Assembly: GCA_022828595.1 (NCBI GenBank)
Contig: JAKGHH010000002.1
Coordinates: 84,722,076 to 84,786,075 of the forward strand
Direction of reading: 5' to 3'
From: Nelumbo lutea
Lineage: Eukaryota > Streptophyta > Magnoliopsida > Proteales > Nelumbonaceae
Length of the DNA: 64,000 nucleotides
The notes under the pieces are model-generated. The model searched no databases. It saw only the letters and a program-made list of their open reading frames with translations, and had not been told where the DNA came from. A program made the translations under genes and the position numbers. Below are positions 23,801 to 31,276 of this stretch, piece after piece (positions within the stretch are counted from its first letter, which is position 1; every line of letters begins with the position of its first letter).

Positions 23801-23823
23801 AACCTCTTGTCGGGGGTGTCCAT
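1311..23823 (-). CDS. FAB1B: FAB1B-like 1-phosphatidylinositol-3-phosphate 5-kinase (PIKfyve type), nine exons visible, 3' end outside window
   Basis: The product makes PI(3,5)P2 from PI3P on late endosomes and vacuoles. Coding exons on the minus strand are 23823-23204, 22166-21423, 7725-7572, 7388-7044, 6654-5731, 5636-5305, 3637-3514, 3426-3256 and 2861-1311. All have GT-AG borders and matching phases and give 1655 residues. In order: FYVE finger (about residues 34-100, core RRHHCRLCG), acidic Ser-rich linker, TCP-1/GroEL-like domain (about 450-680), Cys-rich region (about 880-1080) and the start of the PIP kinase domain with GGKSN and IIKQV. The FYVE finger rules out the FAB1C/D type, and the linker resembles FAB1B more than FAB1A as I recall them. 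The final roughly 150 kinase residues must lie beyond base 1, since 1-1310 shows no further exon. The length fits the family (about 1750-1800). Family and exon structure are clear; the A/B assignment is less certain. Confidence 0.95.
3256..3426 (-). CDS. FAB1B: FAB1B exon 8: coiled-coil-like segment
   Basis: Encodes residues 1082-1138 ([20 protein letters not shown] and [20 protein letters not shown]). It is rich in Lys/Glu/Leu and probably helical or coiled-coil. The acceptor is gaacag and the donor is GAG before gtgatg. The exon is exactly 57 codons. Confidence 0.9.
3514..3637 (-). CDS. FAB1B: FAB1B exon 7
   Basis: Encodes residues 1040-1081, [20 protein letters not shown] to [11 protein letters not shown], the conserved end of the Cys-rich block. 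The acceptor is aacag before GTTTGG and the donor is GAG before gtctag. The reading frame joins exon 6 (phase 2) and exon 8 (phase 0). Confidence 0.92.
3638..5304 (-). other. FAB1B intron 6
   Basis: 1.67 kb intron, AT-rich. Apart from one copy of the 77-bp duplication at its donor end, no gene or clear mobile element is recognisable. Confidence 0.7.
5187..5340 (-). repeat. Perfect 77-bp tandem duplication over the exon 6 splice donor
   Basis: Bases 5187-5263 are repeated exactly in 5264-5340. Each unit contains the last 36 bases of exon 6, the GT donor and 41 bases of intron. The repeat is perfect although it is mostly intronic, so it is recent. The intact exon uses the copy at 5264-5340. 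Confidence 0.97.
5305..5636 (-). CDS. FAB1B: FAB1B exon 6: Cys-rich region, with its splice donor inside a tandem duplication
   Basis: Encodes residues 930-1040: [51 protein letters not shown] and [14 protein letters not shown]. The first donor (TATGG before gtatgt) continues correctly into exon 7 (FGRMVACF). The last 36 bases of the exon and the donor are repeated perfectly 77 bp downstream. Use of the second donor would shift the frame. Confidence 0.93.
5731..6654 (-). CDS. FAB1B: FAB1B exon 5: end of the TCP-1-like domain, variable linker, start of Cys-rich region
   Basis: Encodes residues 622-929. It starts [20 protein letters not shown] and [15 protein letters not shown], passes through a poorly conserved Ser-rich linker, and ends with [31 protein letters not shown] and LFDQ. 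The acceptor is tttcag and the donor is GATCAG before gttatt. Both ends are phase 0. Confidence 0.94.
7044..7388 (-). CDS. FAB1B: FAB1B exon 4: TCP-1/GroEL-like domain
   Basis: Encodes residues 507-621: [50 protein letters not shown] and CPKPLGCT. The acceptor is tttag before GAAATGG and the donor is ACT before gtaagt. It is phase 0 at both ends. Confidence 0.94.
7572..7725 (-). CDS. FAB1B: FAB1B exon 3: TCP-1/GroEL-like domain
   Basis: Encodes residues 455-506, with [25 protein letters not shown] and SSFDTLLQQ. These are hallmark motifs of the chaperonin-like domain that scaffolds the PIKfyve complex. The acceptor is ctag before TGTGG; the donor is CAGCAG before gtttaa. The exon lies 13.7 kb from exon 2, across the transposon-filled intron. 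Confidence 0.93.
8350..9200 (+). mobile_element. 5'-truncated L1-like LINE with intact RNase H ORF
   Basis: An 851-bp insertion ends in an A-run and is flanked by the 11-bp direct repeat AGATAGGGAGT (8339-8349 and 9201-9211), the mark of target-primed reverse transcription. It keeps an open frame of 230 codons (8374-9066) that ends in a plant LINE RNase H domain. The catalytic residues are visible in [29 protein letters not shown] and LADGLAKQG. The N-terminal part ([20 protein letters not shown]) is the usual segment between zinc finger and RNase H. It lies antisense to FAB1B. Confidence 0.9.
11232..11304 (+). mobile_element. 73-bp severely truncated LINE tail nested in the LINE
   Basis: Ends in an A-run and is flanked by the 14-bp direct repeat GAATATCTATCACC (11218-11231 and 11305-11318). 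Only the 3' tail is left. It shows retroposition into the older LINE and explains the odd insertion in that element's RT frame. Confidence 0.8.
11370..12110. mobile_element. MITE-like element with CGCCT-rich imperfect inverted ends, nested in the LINE
   Basis: The left end (GCATTTTAAAAGCACAAGGC) and right end (GCATGCCTTTTAAAGCACTT) are imperfect inverted repeats, flanked by TTGGAG on both sides (11364-11369, 12111-12116). The core is AT-rich. Inside, 11779-11811 and 11932-11965 form a second inverted pair (AAGCCCCTCAAGGCAAGCCC against its complement), so another small foldback may be nested within. Confidence 0.6.
13466..13756 (+). repeat. Copia 5' LTR
   Basis: Begins TGTTAGCGTAGGGG and ends AATAATAACA, directly followed by the tRNA-Met primer site. 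It contains a CT-rich tract near 13660-13700. Confidence 0.85.
14389..15500 (+). pseudogene. Copia gag, degenerate
   Basis: Opens with [20 protein letters not shown], followed by the typical [20 protein letters not shown] segment and [17 protein letters not shown] zinc knuckle ([14 protein letters not shown]) lies at about 15229-15270. In-frame stops occur at 14740-14742, 14872-14874 and 14980-14982. Two frame changes lie in the Gly/Arg-rich stretch at about 15045 and 15165. Confidence 0.85.
15501..17090 (+). pseudogene. Copia protease and integrase, degenerate
   Basis: Protease active site [13 protein letters not shown] at about 15513. Then the GAG-pre-integrase zinc finger (HYRFGHPSL, then CESC) interrupted by stops at 15896-15898 and 15992-15994; an earlier stop is at 15674-15676. 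The integrase core is continuous from 16043 with the DDE residues in [18 protein letters not shown] and [14 protein letters not shown] Pro/Ser-rich linker follows. One missing base near 17088 shifts the frame before RT. Confidence 0.88.
17091..18609 (+). pseudogene. Copia reverse transcriptase and RNase H, degenerate
   Basis: RT starts at about 17095 ([45 protein letters not shown]). It has a stop at 17578-17580, then the catalytic YVDDIVITG box and [11 protein letters not shown], and a second stop at 17983-17985. RNase H follows with [25 protein letters not shown] and [11 protein letters not shown]. Apart from the stops, all catalytic boxes are well kept. Confidence 0.9.
18610..18880 (+). 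repeat. Copia 3' LTR, truncated at its start
   Basis: Matches the 5' LTR from the TATTTCTGTCTTTATACC stretch onward, but its first bases are replaced by TGTAAA. The open frame of RNase H runs straight into it, so a deletion removed the gene end and polypurine tract. A (CT)n run lies at about 18787-18806. Confidence 0.85.
18949..19761 (-). mobile_element. 5'-truncated L1-like LINE with 12-bp target duplication
   Basis: ATCACCCTCTAT at 18937-18948 and 19762-19773 flanks the insertion; the poly-T of its minus-strand tail starts at 18949. The minus-strand frame at 19353-19766 reads [32 protein letters not shown], the start of a LINE RNase H. It sits inside the older LINE, exactly after the IEGD of that element's RNase H. 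Confidence 0.88.
20650..21139. mobile_element. GC-rich-ended hAT-type MITE
   Basis: GC-rich arms full of GGCCCG and CACGGCC motifs surround an AT-rich core (20830-20955). The right end (CCCGATTTACACCTCTA) is the terminal motif of a common plant MITE type. The left terminus is not clean, so the element may be truncated. It lies about 280 bp from FAB1B exon 2. Confidence 0.6.
21423..22166 (-). CDS. FAB1B: FAB1B exon 2: acidic linker and start of the TCP-1-like domain
   Basis: Encodes residues 207-454. It opens with [16 protein letters not shown] after a tgtcag acceptor. A second acidic run of Glu/Asp follows, then [19 protein letters not shown] and GGYVKVKC, which are conserved in plant FAB1 proteins. 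It ends GAGAG before gtaagc. The next exon lies 13.7 kb away, and the split Ser codon (AG plus T) joins in frame. Confidence 0.93.
22167..23203 (-). other. FAB1B intron 1
   Basis: 1.04 kb intron, AT-rich. A minus-strand open frame of 90 codons at 22719-22991 has no recognisable family and is probably chance. Nothing else is supported. Confidence 0.6.
23204..23823 (-). CDS. FAB1B: FAB1B exon 1: start codon and FYVE domain
   Basis: Encodes residues 1-206. It starts [18 protein letters not shown], the usual FAB1A/B N-terminus. The FYVE zinc finger follows with the WMPD motif, the CxxC pairs and the RRHHCR basic patch that binds PI3P. The exon ends AACAG before gtttgc, and the split Arg codon is completed in exon 2. 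The tail after the finger is Ser/Thr-rich and low complexity. Confidence 0.95.
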
Positions 23824-25130
23824 TGACTAAGAACCGTCCCAGATCCACTCATTATGATCTGCTCATTGGCCACTGTAGAAAATAATCACTAATCACCAAG
23901 TTTGGAAGAGCAGAAATCAATTAATCCATGCCAATACCCTACAACTATAAGAAAGAGAATCCAGATCCTTATAAAAGCATTCATCAAGCAACAAATATTG
24001 TCAGCATCAGTTCCTGCAGTAATTGTTGCTTCAATCAAGATCCTAAGAAGCCCTAATTCATATGCTAAGTACTGGATAGCAATTACTGGCACTATATTCA
24101 CTTCTTATGTGAATGTTTTAACTCACAGAAAAGGAGTAACTGGAAGTCTGGAACAAAAAAAATGCAATTCCTGCTCTTATATGAGAATCCAATTCCATAT
24201 ACCATAACTTAAGTACAAGAAACTGAAACTTCCAACAAGGAGGCACTTGGATCCAAATTTGTTCACCGAAATCACATCAGAAGTGCCAAATTAAACCTAT
24301 GATAATCCTCTTGATAACCGAAACCAACTAGGAAAAAATATAAATGAAACCCACAACAGACTGCAACCCAATTCACCTTATAAACAACTCTGAAGAGAAA
24401 ACCCGGACTTCCTAAATATTCAAAATCCACTTATCATCAATCACTCCCTGCGGAATGAGTAACTTGCATTGAAATATTGAATACACCCATGACACATCTC
24501 CAATCGACTCAAACTGCTCCCTTGCGTCACTTCCAGTAAACCTATCCTGAAATCACCAATCTCGAAACCAGTGCACTCGATTCGAACACCCGAGACATCT
24601 AAAAACCAACCTTTTTCCTTACGAAACCAACGAAGACCTATATGGGAATTCCGAATTCTGATCAAAAGCACCTTCAATTCACACCAAAACTGCAATCAGA
24701 TCTTCCAGTCAAAACAAACCTGCCTGCCGATTTGGACCACGAGAACAGAATCAAAGACCCACCAAAACTAAGTCTTCACGGACCAAAACCCAGAAACAAA
24801 ATCGAAATCAAACAAAGATTTCCATATTCGATTGCAGAGTTCTTGTTCTCAGACGTTGAAAACAGACACCAAAACAAAGTAGAAATGGAGAAAGAAGCAT
24901 CAACACGAACCTATAATTTCCGGCAATTTCTATCAGTATTCCATTTAATTAATTTAGAAGATAAGGTTTCTAACAGAATTCACGGAAATTGAACGAATAA
25001 TCGCGAACAAAATTCAGAAAATCTCACCTTTCTGGCTTTATTATTTCTCCCCTTTTTCTTTTTGTTCTTGGTTTTGCTTGTGGCACAGAAAAAGACCCTC
25101 ATTACTGAAATTTTAACAATAAAAAGAAAA
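23824..25130 (-). other. FAB1B: FAB1B 5' untranslated region with a probable leader intron
   Basis: A pyrimidine-rich acceptor (tattttctacag) ends at 23873, 49 bases upstream of the start codon. A strong donor (AAAG before gtgagat) lies at 25028/25027. Together they suggest a noncoding first exon at about 25028-25130 and a 1.15 kb leader intron. A TATATA run at about 25133-25150 lies just upstream of the proposed first exon and may be promoter. Inference from splice signals only; transcript reads would settle it. Confidence 0.5.
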
Positions 25131-26395
25131 GATATATATATATATATCTATATATTTACAGAGCAGAGACTAATGTAAATAAAATACATATATATATAAT
25201 AAAAACCAATCAAAAAAACATAATAAACAAATCTCCTAAGCATGGACGTTCAGGATACTATAACAGCTGAGCTGCGCTGCTCTCCAATAAAGTATATAGG
25301 AATTAATTTTGGGGAAGGAACTGCCTGGGCCGTGGATCCACAATTGCCATCCGGGCCCACAAAACTTCCAACGTGTTATCAATGAATGGACGGGTCCAAC
25401 ACAACACTCCAACCTAAGAATGCCTATGAAATAACGGCTTAGAAAATTCTTAAATCAATACCAAGCTGAAGCCTATTTTCAGTGGGACCCAATCCAAATG
25501 GGTCCATGACCTCATCACTTGGCAAGTTGAGTTGTAAGCCCCATATGTGATATATCCTTCTACAACAGATCCTGTGGCCCTAAGTCTTGGACGTCTGACA
25601 TGGTTGGCACTTGGCAAGAAGCTCGAACCCGAACGTCTTGAGCTAAGTGAACTTGGCCATGGCCCATGGGGTAAGTTGTTTGTGTTGTGGTCCAAGACAT
25701 GGTACAGGCGTACAGCTAATCGATCCACACCGTCCAACTCAAAACTCAAAAGGTCTCTGCTCTGCTCTCAACAAGGCTCGCAGATGTTTCCGATGTCAAT
25801 GTGTGGAGACGTTGGAAGCGTTGTCGGGTGCAAATCCCGTTTCGTCCAAGTAAGCAAATGGGTTATTGGCTATACAGCCTATACTCACAAATCACAACCA
25901 CAACGGGGATAGAAGATGGCTATTGCTAGGGAGCAAAGTTTAAGGTTTTACGTCGGTATTAAATACGTCTTTTACAGGGAACCGGATACGGGATTCAGTC
26001 AGAGCAAAGTTCATTCGAATAATCTTGCATTGCGAAGATATTCCCGATGAAAGATTGTAAAGGCTGTTAGACTTATAACATACAAGCAGCCGGAACGGAG
26101 AACCCTCAGCCTCATCTCTCTTTGATGAATCGCAAGCTTTATTCCCGATGGTGCTAGTTAGGGCAGAATATATATTTACATCCTTCCAAGTTATAACAAC
26201 GTCTACCATATAGCACGGCACCAGGCACCTCTCCTTTCCTTTATGGGGCGGGCCAGAGGATATCGGATTAGCTGAATTTGGCTTGGCTGATGACTGGTTT
26301 TGTTCCTAAATTCTAATAGGAATACACCATGTCCGAGCCACACATAAAGAGTTGCGATAGATAAATCATAAGTCGATCAACACACTTTTTTTAAA
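25131..26395. other. Region upstream of FAB1B
   Basis: Probable promoter-side DNA of FAB1B up to the Mutator-like element. Bases 26026-26075 share a motif (TATTCCC, then AAGATTG, AAAGGCT, TTAGA) with the MITE at 53841-54010, so a decayed relative may lie here. No gene is recognised. Confidence 0.4.
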
Positions 26396-26596
26396 GGGAA
26401 ATTTTCATTTTAGTACCCTGAACTTTAGGGGTAGTGTCTAATTAGTACTTGAATTTTCAAATGCATCATTGCAATACTTGAACTTTCAAAAATTGTCAAA
26501 TTGGCCCCTACCGTTAATCATCGACCATTAGTTATTTATTGAAAATGTCAAAATTACCCTTTTAAAAGAAAATATTGTTCATTGTCTTCTACCTTG

Positions 26597-26853
26597 AGAT
26601 TGAATAATGTTGCGGATGTAATCGATCAATTGAACAATAGATCCTTTTTGTACTCTCCCCCTCTTCACCCGATCATTCAGCTGAGTCGCCAACATTGCAT
26701 GCTGAGTGGAAATGGAATCAGAGAGTAAAAGACGATATTGATCCTATGAATATTGCTTATGAGCTTGATTTCCAAGACTTGTACAAGAGGCTTTGAGTTC
26801 ACATCGCCACTATTGATGGCTGCAATTGCATTGGGCATGAGATACACAGGCAT
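26597..26853 (-). pseudogene. Captured N-terminal fragment of replication protein A 70-kDa subunit (RPA1)
   Basis: From an ATG at 26853 the frame reads MPVYLMPNAIAAINSGDVNS, then KPLVQVLEIKLI, the start of plant RPA1. After an indel near 26745 the next frame continues QYRLLLSDSISTQHAML, ATQLNDRVKRGRVQKGSIVQ and LIDYIRNIIQSQ. That is the N-terminal OB-fold. The fragment stops at the MULE inverted repeat. It is a captured gene piece, not a working gene: the frame is broken and the DNA-binding domains are missing. Confidence 0.85.
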
Positions 26854-27066
26854 TTCCTCAGGTTTTCGAAAACTTTGGAATCCAAAGATTTGTAGTGGAA
26901 TTGAATTCATACAGCATTAAAACCTAGAAAAGGAATCTTAAGAAGTTCCATAATTTGAATTACTAAAATATGTAAGCATTTTCTCAGGTTTTCGAAAACT
27001 TTGGAATCTAGAGATCTATAGTGGAATCAAATCTAGACAACCTTAAAAACCTATAAAATGAATCTT
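26852..27066. repeat. 126-bp tandem duplication of the captured RPA1 5' leader
   Basis: CAGGTTTTCGAAAACTTTGG occurs at 26859 and again at 26985. The second unit resumes at 27908 after the Harbinger insertion. Each unit includes the RPA1 start codon context and upstream leader, so the duplication affected captured sequence within the MULE. Confidence 0.8.
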
Positions 27067-27067
27067 A

Positions 27068-27726
27068 GGTTGCATTTGTTTTAGGTGTAAATTCAGTTTT
27101 ACACTGATGGGAAATGTGAACCGGTTTAGTTGTCTATGGAAATTGGGACCGGTAGATTTTGAAAATTTACACTTACCATGTTTGGTTGTCAATGTGTAAA
27201 TTCGATAAGATGGTGTAGTTATTTTCCCCACTACCTAGCTATTAACATTAAACAAACGTTATTGACATTTCAATGTTTGAACTAATCTGGCAAAAACTTT
27301 GACGTCGGCTAATTCCATTTGGACCACATGTTCTTCTGTTTACGTCATTGTTTTTCTTCTTCACACAACACAAAGGAAGACATGTCACCAACCTAGGTCA
27401 ATCCCTTCTATTTACAAGGTGATTTTCAGTGGTGGTGAAAAAATAAAGGCCTGAGTTCATTGTTGTCGTTCTGCGTTCATCTTGAAGGAGAAGACGATCT
27501 ACAGTGATTACAAAAACAGAACAGAAGAAGAGAGAAGTAGAGGAAGACGAGAAAGAAGAAAAAGGAGGAAAAGAGAGAGAGAGAAAGAGAGAAAGAACGA
27601 AAGAGAGATAGGTGGAGAGAAAAAGGTCAAAGGTGGGTTTAGTTATGCCACTGCAACCAGTCGTAGCGGTGGTGACAGAACAAAGAAAGAAAAAAAGGAA
27701 GGGGAGGGGGGGAAGAAGAAGAGAGA

Positions 27727-27763
<37 letters not shown>

Positions 27764-27907
27764 AATAGCAGGAGATTGGAGTGGTGGAAAGGATTCCCAC
27801 CTAGTTGCCAAAATTGTCAATGCCAATCAAAGCTTCTTTGGTGCCAAAATCTTAGAAGGGTGTAAAGTTTACCTCGATTTGATTTTCCACCTCAACCAAA
27901 CATGGCC
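27068..27907. mobile_element. PIF/Harbinger-type (Tourist-like) element nested in the MULE
   Basis: Flanked by TTA on both sides (27065-27067, 27908-27910). The ends GGTTGCATTTGTTTTAGGTG and the complement of the right end, GGCCATGTTTGGTTGAGGTG, are imperfect inverted repeats. An empty version of the site (GAATCTTAAGAAGTTC) is preserved in the first copy of the tandem duplication at about 26934. The interior is purine-rich (27530-27765) with a (GA)n run at 27730-27760. No transposase. Confidence 0.75.
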
Positions 27908-28805
27908 TTAAGAAGTTCTAGAATTTGAATTACTAAAATCTAGGGCTCGAAAGTCCACAGATCAAAATGAACTTAAAAAACTTGAGGATTACAGACTTGA
28001 GATGGCCAAATTTTCCTACAAAAAAATAGCAGAAAACGTAATATAAAGAAATTTGGTAAAAAGAAAAACCTAGGATTTTGTGTGAAAGATTGAGAAAAGC
28101 TATCAAAATGCATCAAAGAACCGACAAAAGAGTTACAGGGACACTTTCCTTTTTGAAACAAAGGGAGAGAGATGAGGAATTGAAGAACGCTAGGTTCTTG
28201 AAAAGATAGGAAGAATTTTAAATGAATGCTGAATAATTCTCAGCCAAAGGGATCCGTAGCTAGGGTTTGAAGAGTTTTTATTTATGGCAGGGAAAGGAGG
28301 AGAGAAACCGACTTGAAGGCTAAACCTAAAAGGAGTTGGCCAGAGCTTTTATAAAAACCCCTAATAGAAGACATTGTTCATTGTCTTCTACATTGAGATT
28401 GAACCGGTTGAGGTGTTTGAGATTATAGACTAATGAAATCATTGCCTTTTACCTTTAGATCTGAAAGTCGTTATCATCTAGTTATTTTTTTCCTTTTAAT
28501 TATTGTTTCCCTCTATCATATTTCATGTTTTTCTCTTTTTTTTTTCTTTAAAGATAACCAGTTCGGTCTCGAGATAGAAGACAATGAACATTGTCTTATT
28601 TTGAATGATAGTTTTGACATTTTTAAAAGATGACTGATGATTGGTTAACGGCAAGGACCAACTTGACACTTTTTGAAAGTTTAAGTACAACAGTGATACA
28701 TTAGGAAGTTCCGGTACTAACTTGACACTACCCCCAAAGTTCAGGGTATTAAAATGGATTTTTCCTTAAAAAAAAAAGAAAAGAAAAAGAACAGAAAAAG
28801 ATGGA

Positions 28806-29150
28806 TTAGTATTCTTCCATTGTTGCAGTTGTAGAGCTACCACCAGTAATGCCAATTGTTGTCTTTAGAGTAGGTAAATCCTCCTCCCCCACTACTGCCT
28901 GTTGCAGAGCCATTGCCTGCGGCCTGGATACGATGATGGCATGAAACCCATTGGCGATGCTGATCACTTGTTTTCTGGTGTGAGCTAAAAATCTGTGTTT
29001 AGTCCCGTTATCATACTCGCAAATGAAGGCAGTGTCTTGACCTGCTGCCTGCCTAGCAGTCTACAGTACACTGTGCTGACTGTGCTCCTTCCCCGGGCTG
29101 TAGAAGTGGCGCAAAACCCAGGCGTAGTCCCCTTCACCTTTGGTCTTCCT
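28806..29150 (-). pseudogene. Unrecognised coding-like fragment
   Basis: One minus-strand frame looks protein-like: SIGRKTKGEGDYAWVLRHFY then SPGKEHSQHSVL, one TAG, then DTAFICEYDNGTKHRFLAH, TRKQVISIANGFHAIIVSRP and QAMALQQAVVG, to a stop at about 28806. GC content is higher than in the surroundings. I do not recognise the family. It may be the decayed last exon of a lost gene or another captured fragment next to the MULE. Confidence 0.4.
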
Positions 29151-30832
29151 TCCGATACTTAAAGTGGTTGTCAAACAAATTTGATGCCTTTATTAGAACA
29201 GCAGGAAGCACTGAGAGTGGTCGAAAGGTTTAATTTGATTACGGTTGCACCATTGCTAGCTTCCATCAGCTTTCACAGACGGCATGGAACAATCCTTTAA
29301 ATCCTTCGAAGGGAATCTAAACTCCATGGTTCGACAGGACAGACTATGCGGGGTGCCTAGCTAAACAAGAAGACAGATTCATATGTTGTTTATGCGTCGT
29401 GGAAACATAACTAAACAAAGGTGGGAGGAGGAAGAAGACGACTCGAGTAACCTAACTTTCACCTTTCTTCAAAGTCCAAACCCTATTTTCAAAAATAAAA
29501 ATAAGGTGCGTCAACAGACTCAGCTCTTCAACTCTTGTGTCTCACTACCGTGTAGTCTTGTCATTGGAAAAGCCAACCAAAATTCAGCTGATCTGCATTA
29601 ATTCATATTATTGTGCCCAGCTATGTATGTATTTATGCATGCATGATATACCGAAAGGGCTTGACCAGTACTCAATCCCGGCCTATCCCTATTTGATAAA
29701 AAAAACCTAATGAGTTGGTTGATTGGTTCCAGCGTCATAGTTGAGTTCATTAAAATTTTATATTATATTTTTTTTATTGGCTAGATATATTATATTATTA
29801 AATACAATAAATTTGTATACATGGCTCCATTTGGGGAGAGAAATACAAATCTGCAAGGTTTACAAAGATGATAATAGCATTTGCATTTGTACAAAACATA
29901 TATGTATTTGTACGATCCTTCTCATTAATTCCTTTGGTTATCTCTTTATATTGTTTTATTAATTTTTTTTTCTTTTTTCTTTTTTATTTTATTTTATTCT
30001 CCCTCCTCTCCTTGTTAATCTAATAAACCAAAAACAATTTGTTTATGGGTGATCATTTCAGTCCAACCCGGGTGCTGGCCCTATCAAACCCACAAATTTC
30101 ATGGCCAAGTTGGACTTAATACTTCAAAACCAACATGGGTCCAACTCAACCCATTAAACAAATAACAATTTAAAAAATTAGTTAATAAAAATATCATAAA
30201 TAGTTAAATCACTCAAAATTAATGAGAGAGATGAAATTTTAAGACATAGTCTCCACCCCTTCCATTTGACTTAAAGTTCATTTGAATTCTAGTTAAAAAA
30301 TAATATTAATAGAATAATTAAAATTAACAATAAAAAGTAACAAAATATTAAAAGTGATAAAACAAATTATTTTCATTTCATATAAAAATAATAAAATTAA
30401 TAATATCTCAATTATAAATATTCTATTTAGGGATGACCAATTATAACTAAATTTAAATCAACTATACGGTAAAGTTATGAGGGTAAACAACTATTTTAGT
30501 ATAGACTGGGTCTAACGGGATAATCGGATTCTAAGTCAAATCAGCCTCAACCCTCAGTATATATATATATATATATATGGCAACTGTTTGGAGAAACTGG
30601 TTAGCAAGTTGCCGGTGTATTCACAAAAAGACGTGGCGCAGCCACAGTACAAGCCATGAGGCCAGGCAAAGGCATTCATATCATCACCACGACACCACCC
30701 AAGCGATTATTGTACGGAACTGATTTCTCCTCTCTACTCCCGAGTTACCGGAATCAGGCAAACCGTCGTTCGTATAGACAGAAAAACAGAAAGTGGGCGG
30801 GGGGAAGACTGAGAGTGGGAGGGTGAGTATAA
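29151..30832. other. Intergenic region upstream of eIF2B-alpha
   Basis: AT-rich, with a (TA)n run at 30559-30578 about 255 bp upstream of the start codon. The last 250 bases become GC-richer and are the likely promoter and leader. No gene is recognised. Confidence 0.5.
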
Positions 30833-31276
30833 ATGTGGAGGAGATCGGCCTCGTTCGTTCTCGATAAGCAACGGCAGCAGCCTGACGAGAGAAGAACAGA
30901 GAGGCTCGACATGGCCGAAAGACCCGAAACCCTAGCAAACCCAAACCCTAACCCTGGAATCTCGGCCTACTACGAGACCAGAGCGGCTCATCACGGCGTC
31001 GTTACCAGCGACTGGCTGGCCCAGGCCCAGGCCGCTGTAACCCGTGACCCAGCCGATTTGACGCTGGAAAAGGGCTTAGCCGCTCCCGCTGCTTCTAGCT
31101 CTGGATCTGCCAAGGCTTTTAGCGTCATCGACGAGTTCAATCGGTGGAGGAAACAGCCCGACCTGGCGGAAGCTGTGGCTGCGATTCTGGCTTTGACGGC
31201 CGTGATTCGAACAAGTGAGGCTACAACTATGATGGAGCTCGAAATTGAGCTGAAGAAGGCCTCGGATTCGCTCAAA
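30833..31276 (+). CDS. EIF2B1: eIF2B-alpha exon 1
   Basis: Residues 1-148, to SDSLK, with donor AAA before gtaagt. GC-rich compared with the rest of the gene. The alternative start at 30911 (MAERPETL) would shorten the protein by 26 residues. Confidence 0.92.

Larger units (their letters stand above)
26396..28766. mobile_element. Mutator-like element (Pack-MULE) carrying an RPA1 fragment
   Basis: Long inverted ends, about 26396-26596 and 28566-28766, share GTACCCTGAACTTT, GGGGTAGTGTC and ATTGTTCATTGTCTTCTA. This is the typical layout of plant MULEs with TIRs near 200 bp. The 9-bp target duplication cannot be read because both flanks are A/T runs. The interior holds a captured replication protein A fragment, a 126-bp tandem duplication and a nested Harbinger-type element. 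No transposase is present, so it is non-autonomous. Confidence 0.8.

Noticed and set aside
23881..24992. Frames of 66-116 codons upstream of FAB1B
   Set aside because: They lie in the proposed leader intron, have no recognisable domain, and oppose or overlap the gene's splice signals.
27398..27911. Several open frames of 99-142 codons on both strands
   Set aside because: They arise from the purine-rich, (GA)n-containing interior of the Harbinger-type element; the products are low-complexity Glu/Arg/Lys or Ser/Leu/Phe strings.
30030..30560. Possible MITE upstream of eIF2B-alpha
   Set aside because: GC-richer blocks flank an AT-rich core, but no convincing inverted ends or target duplication could be read.
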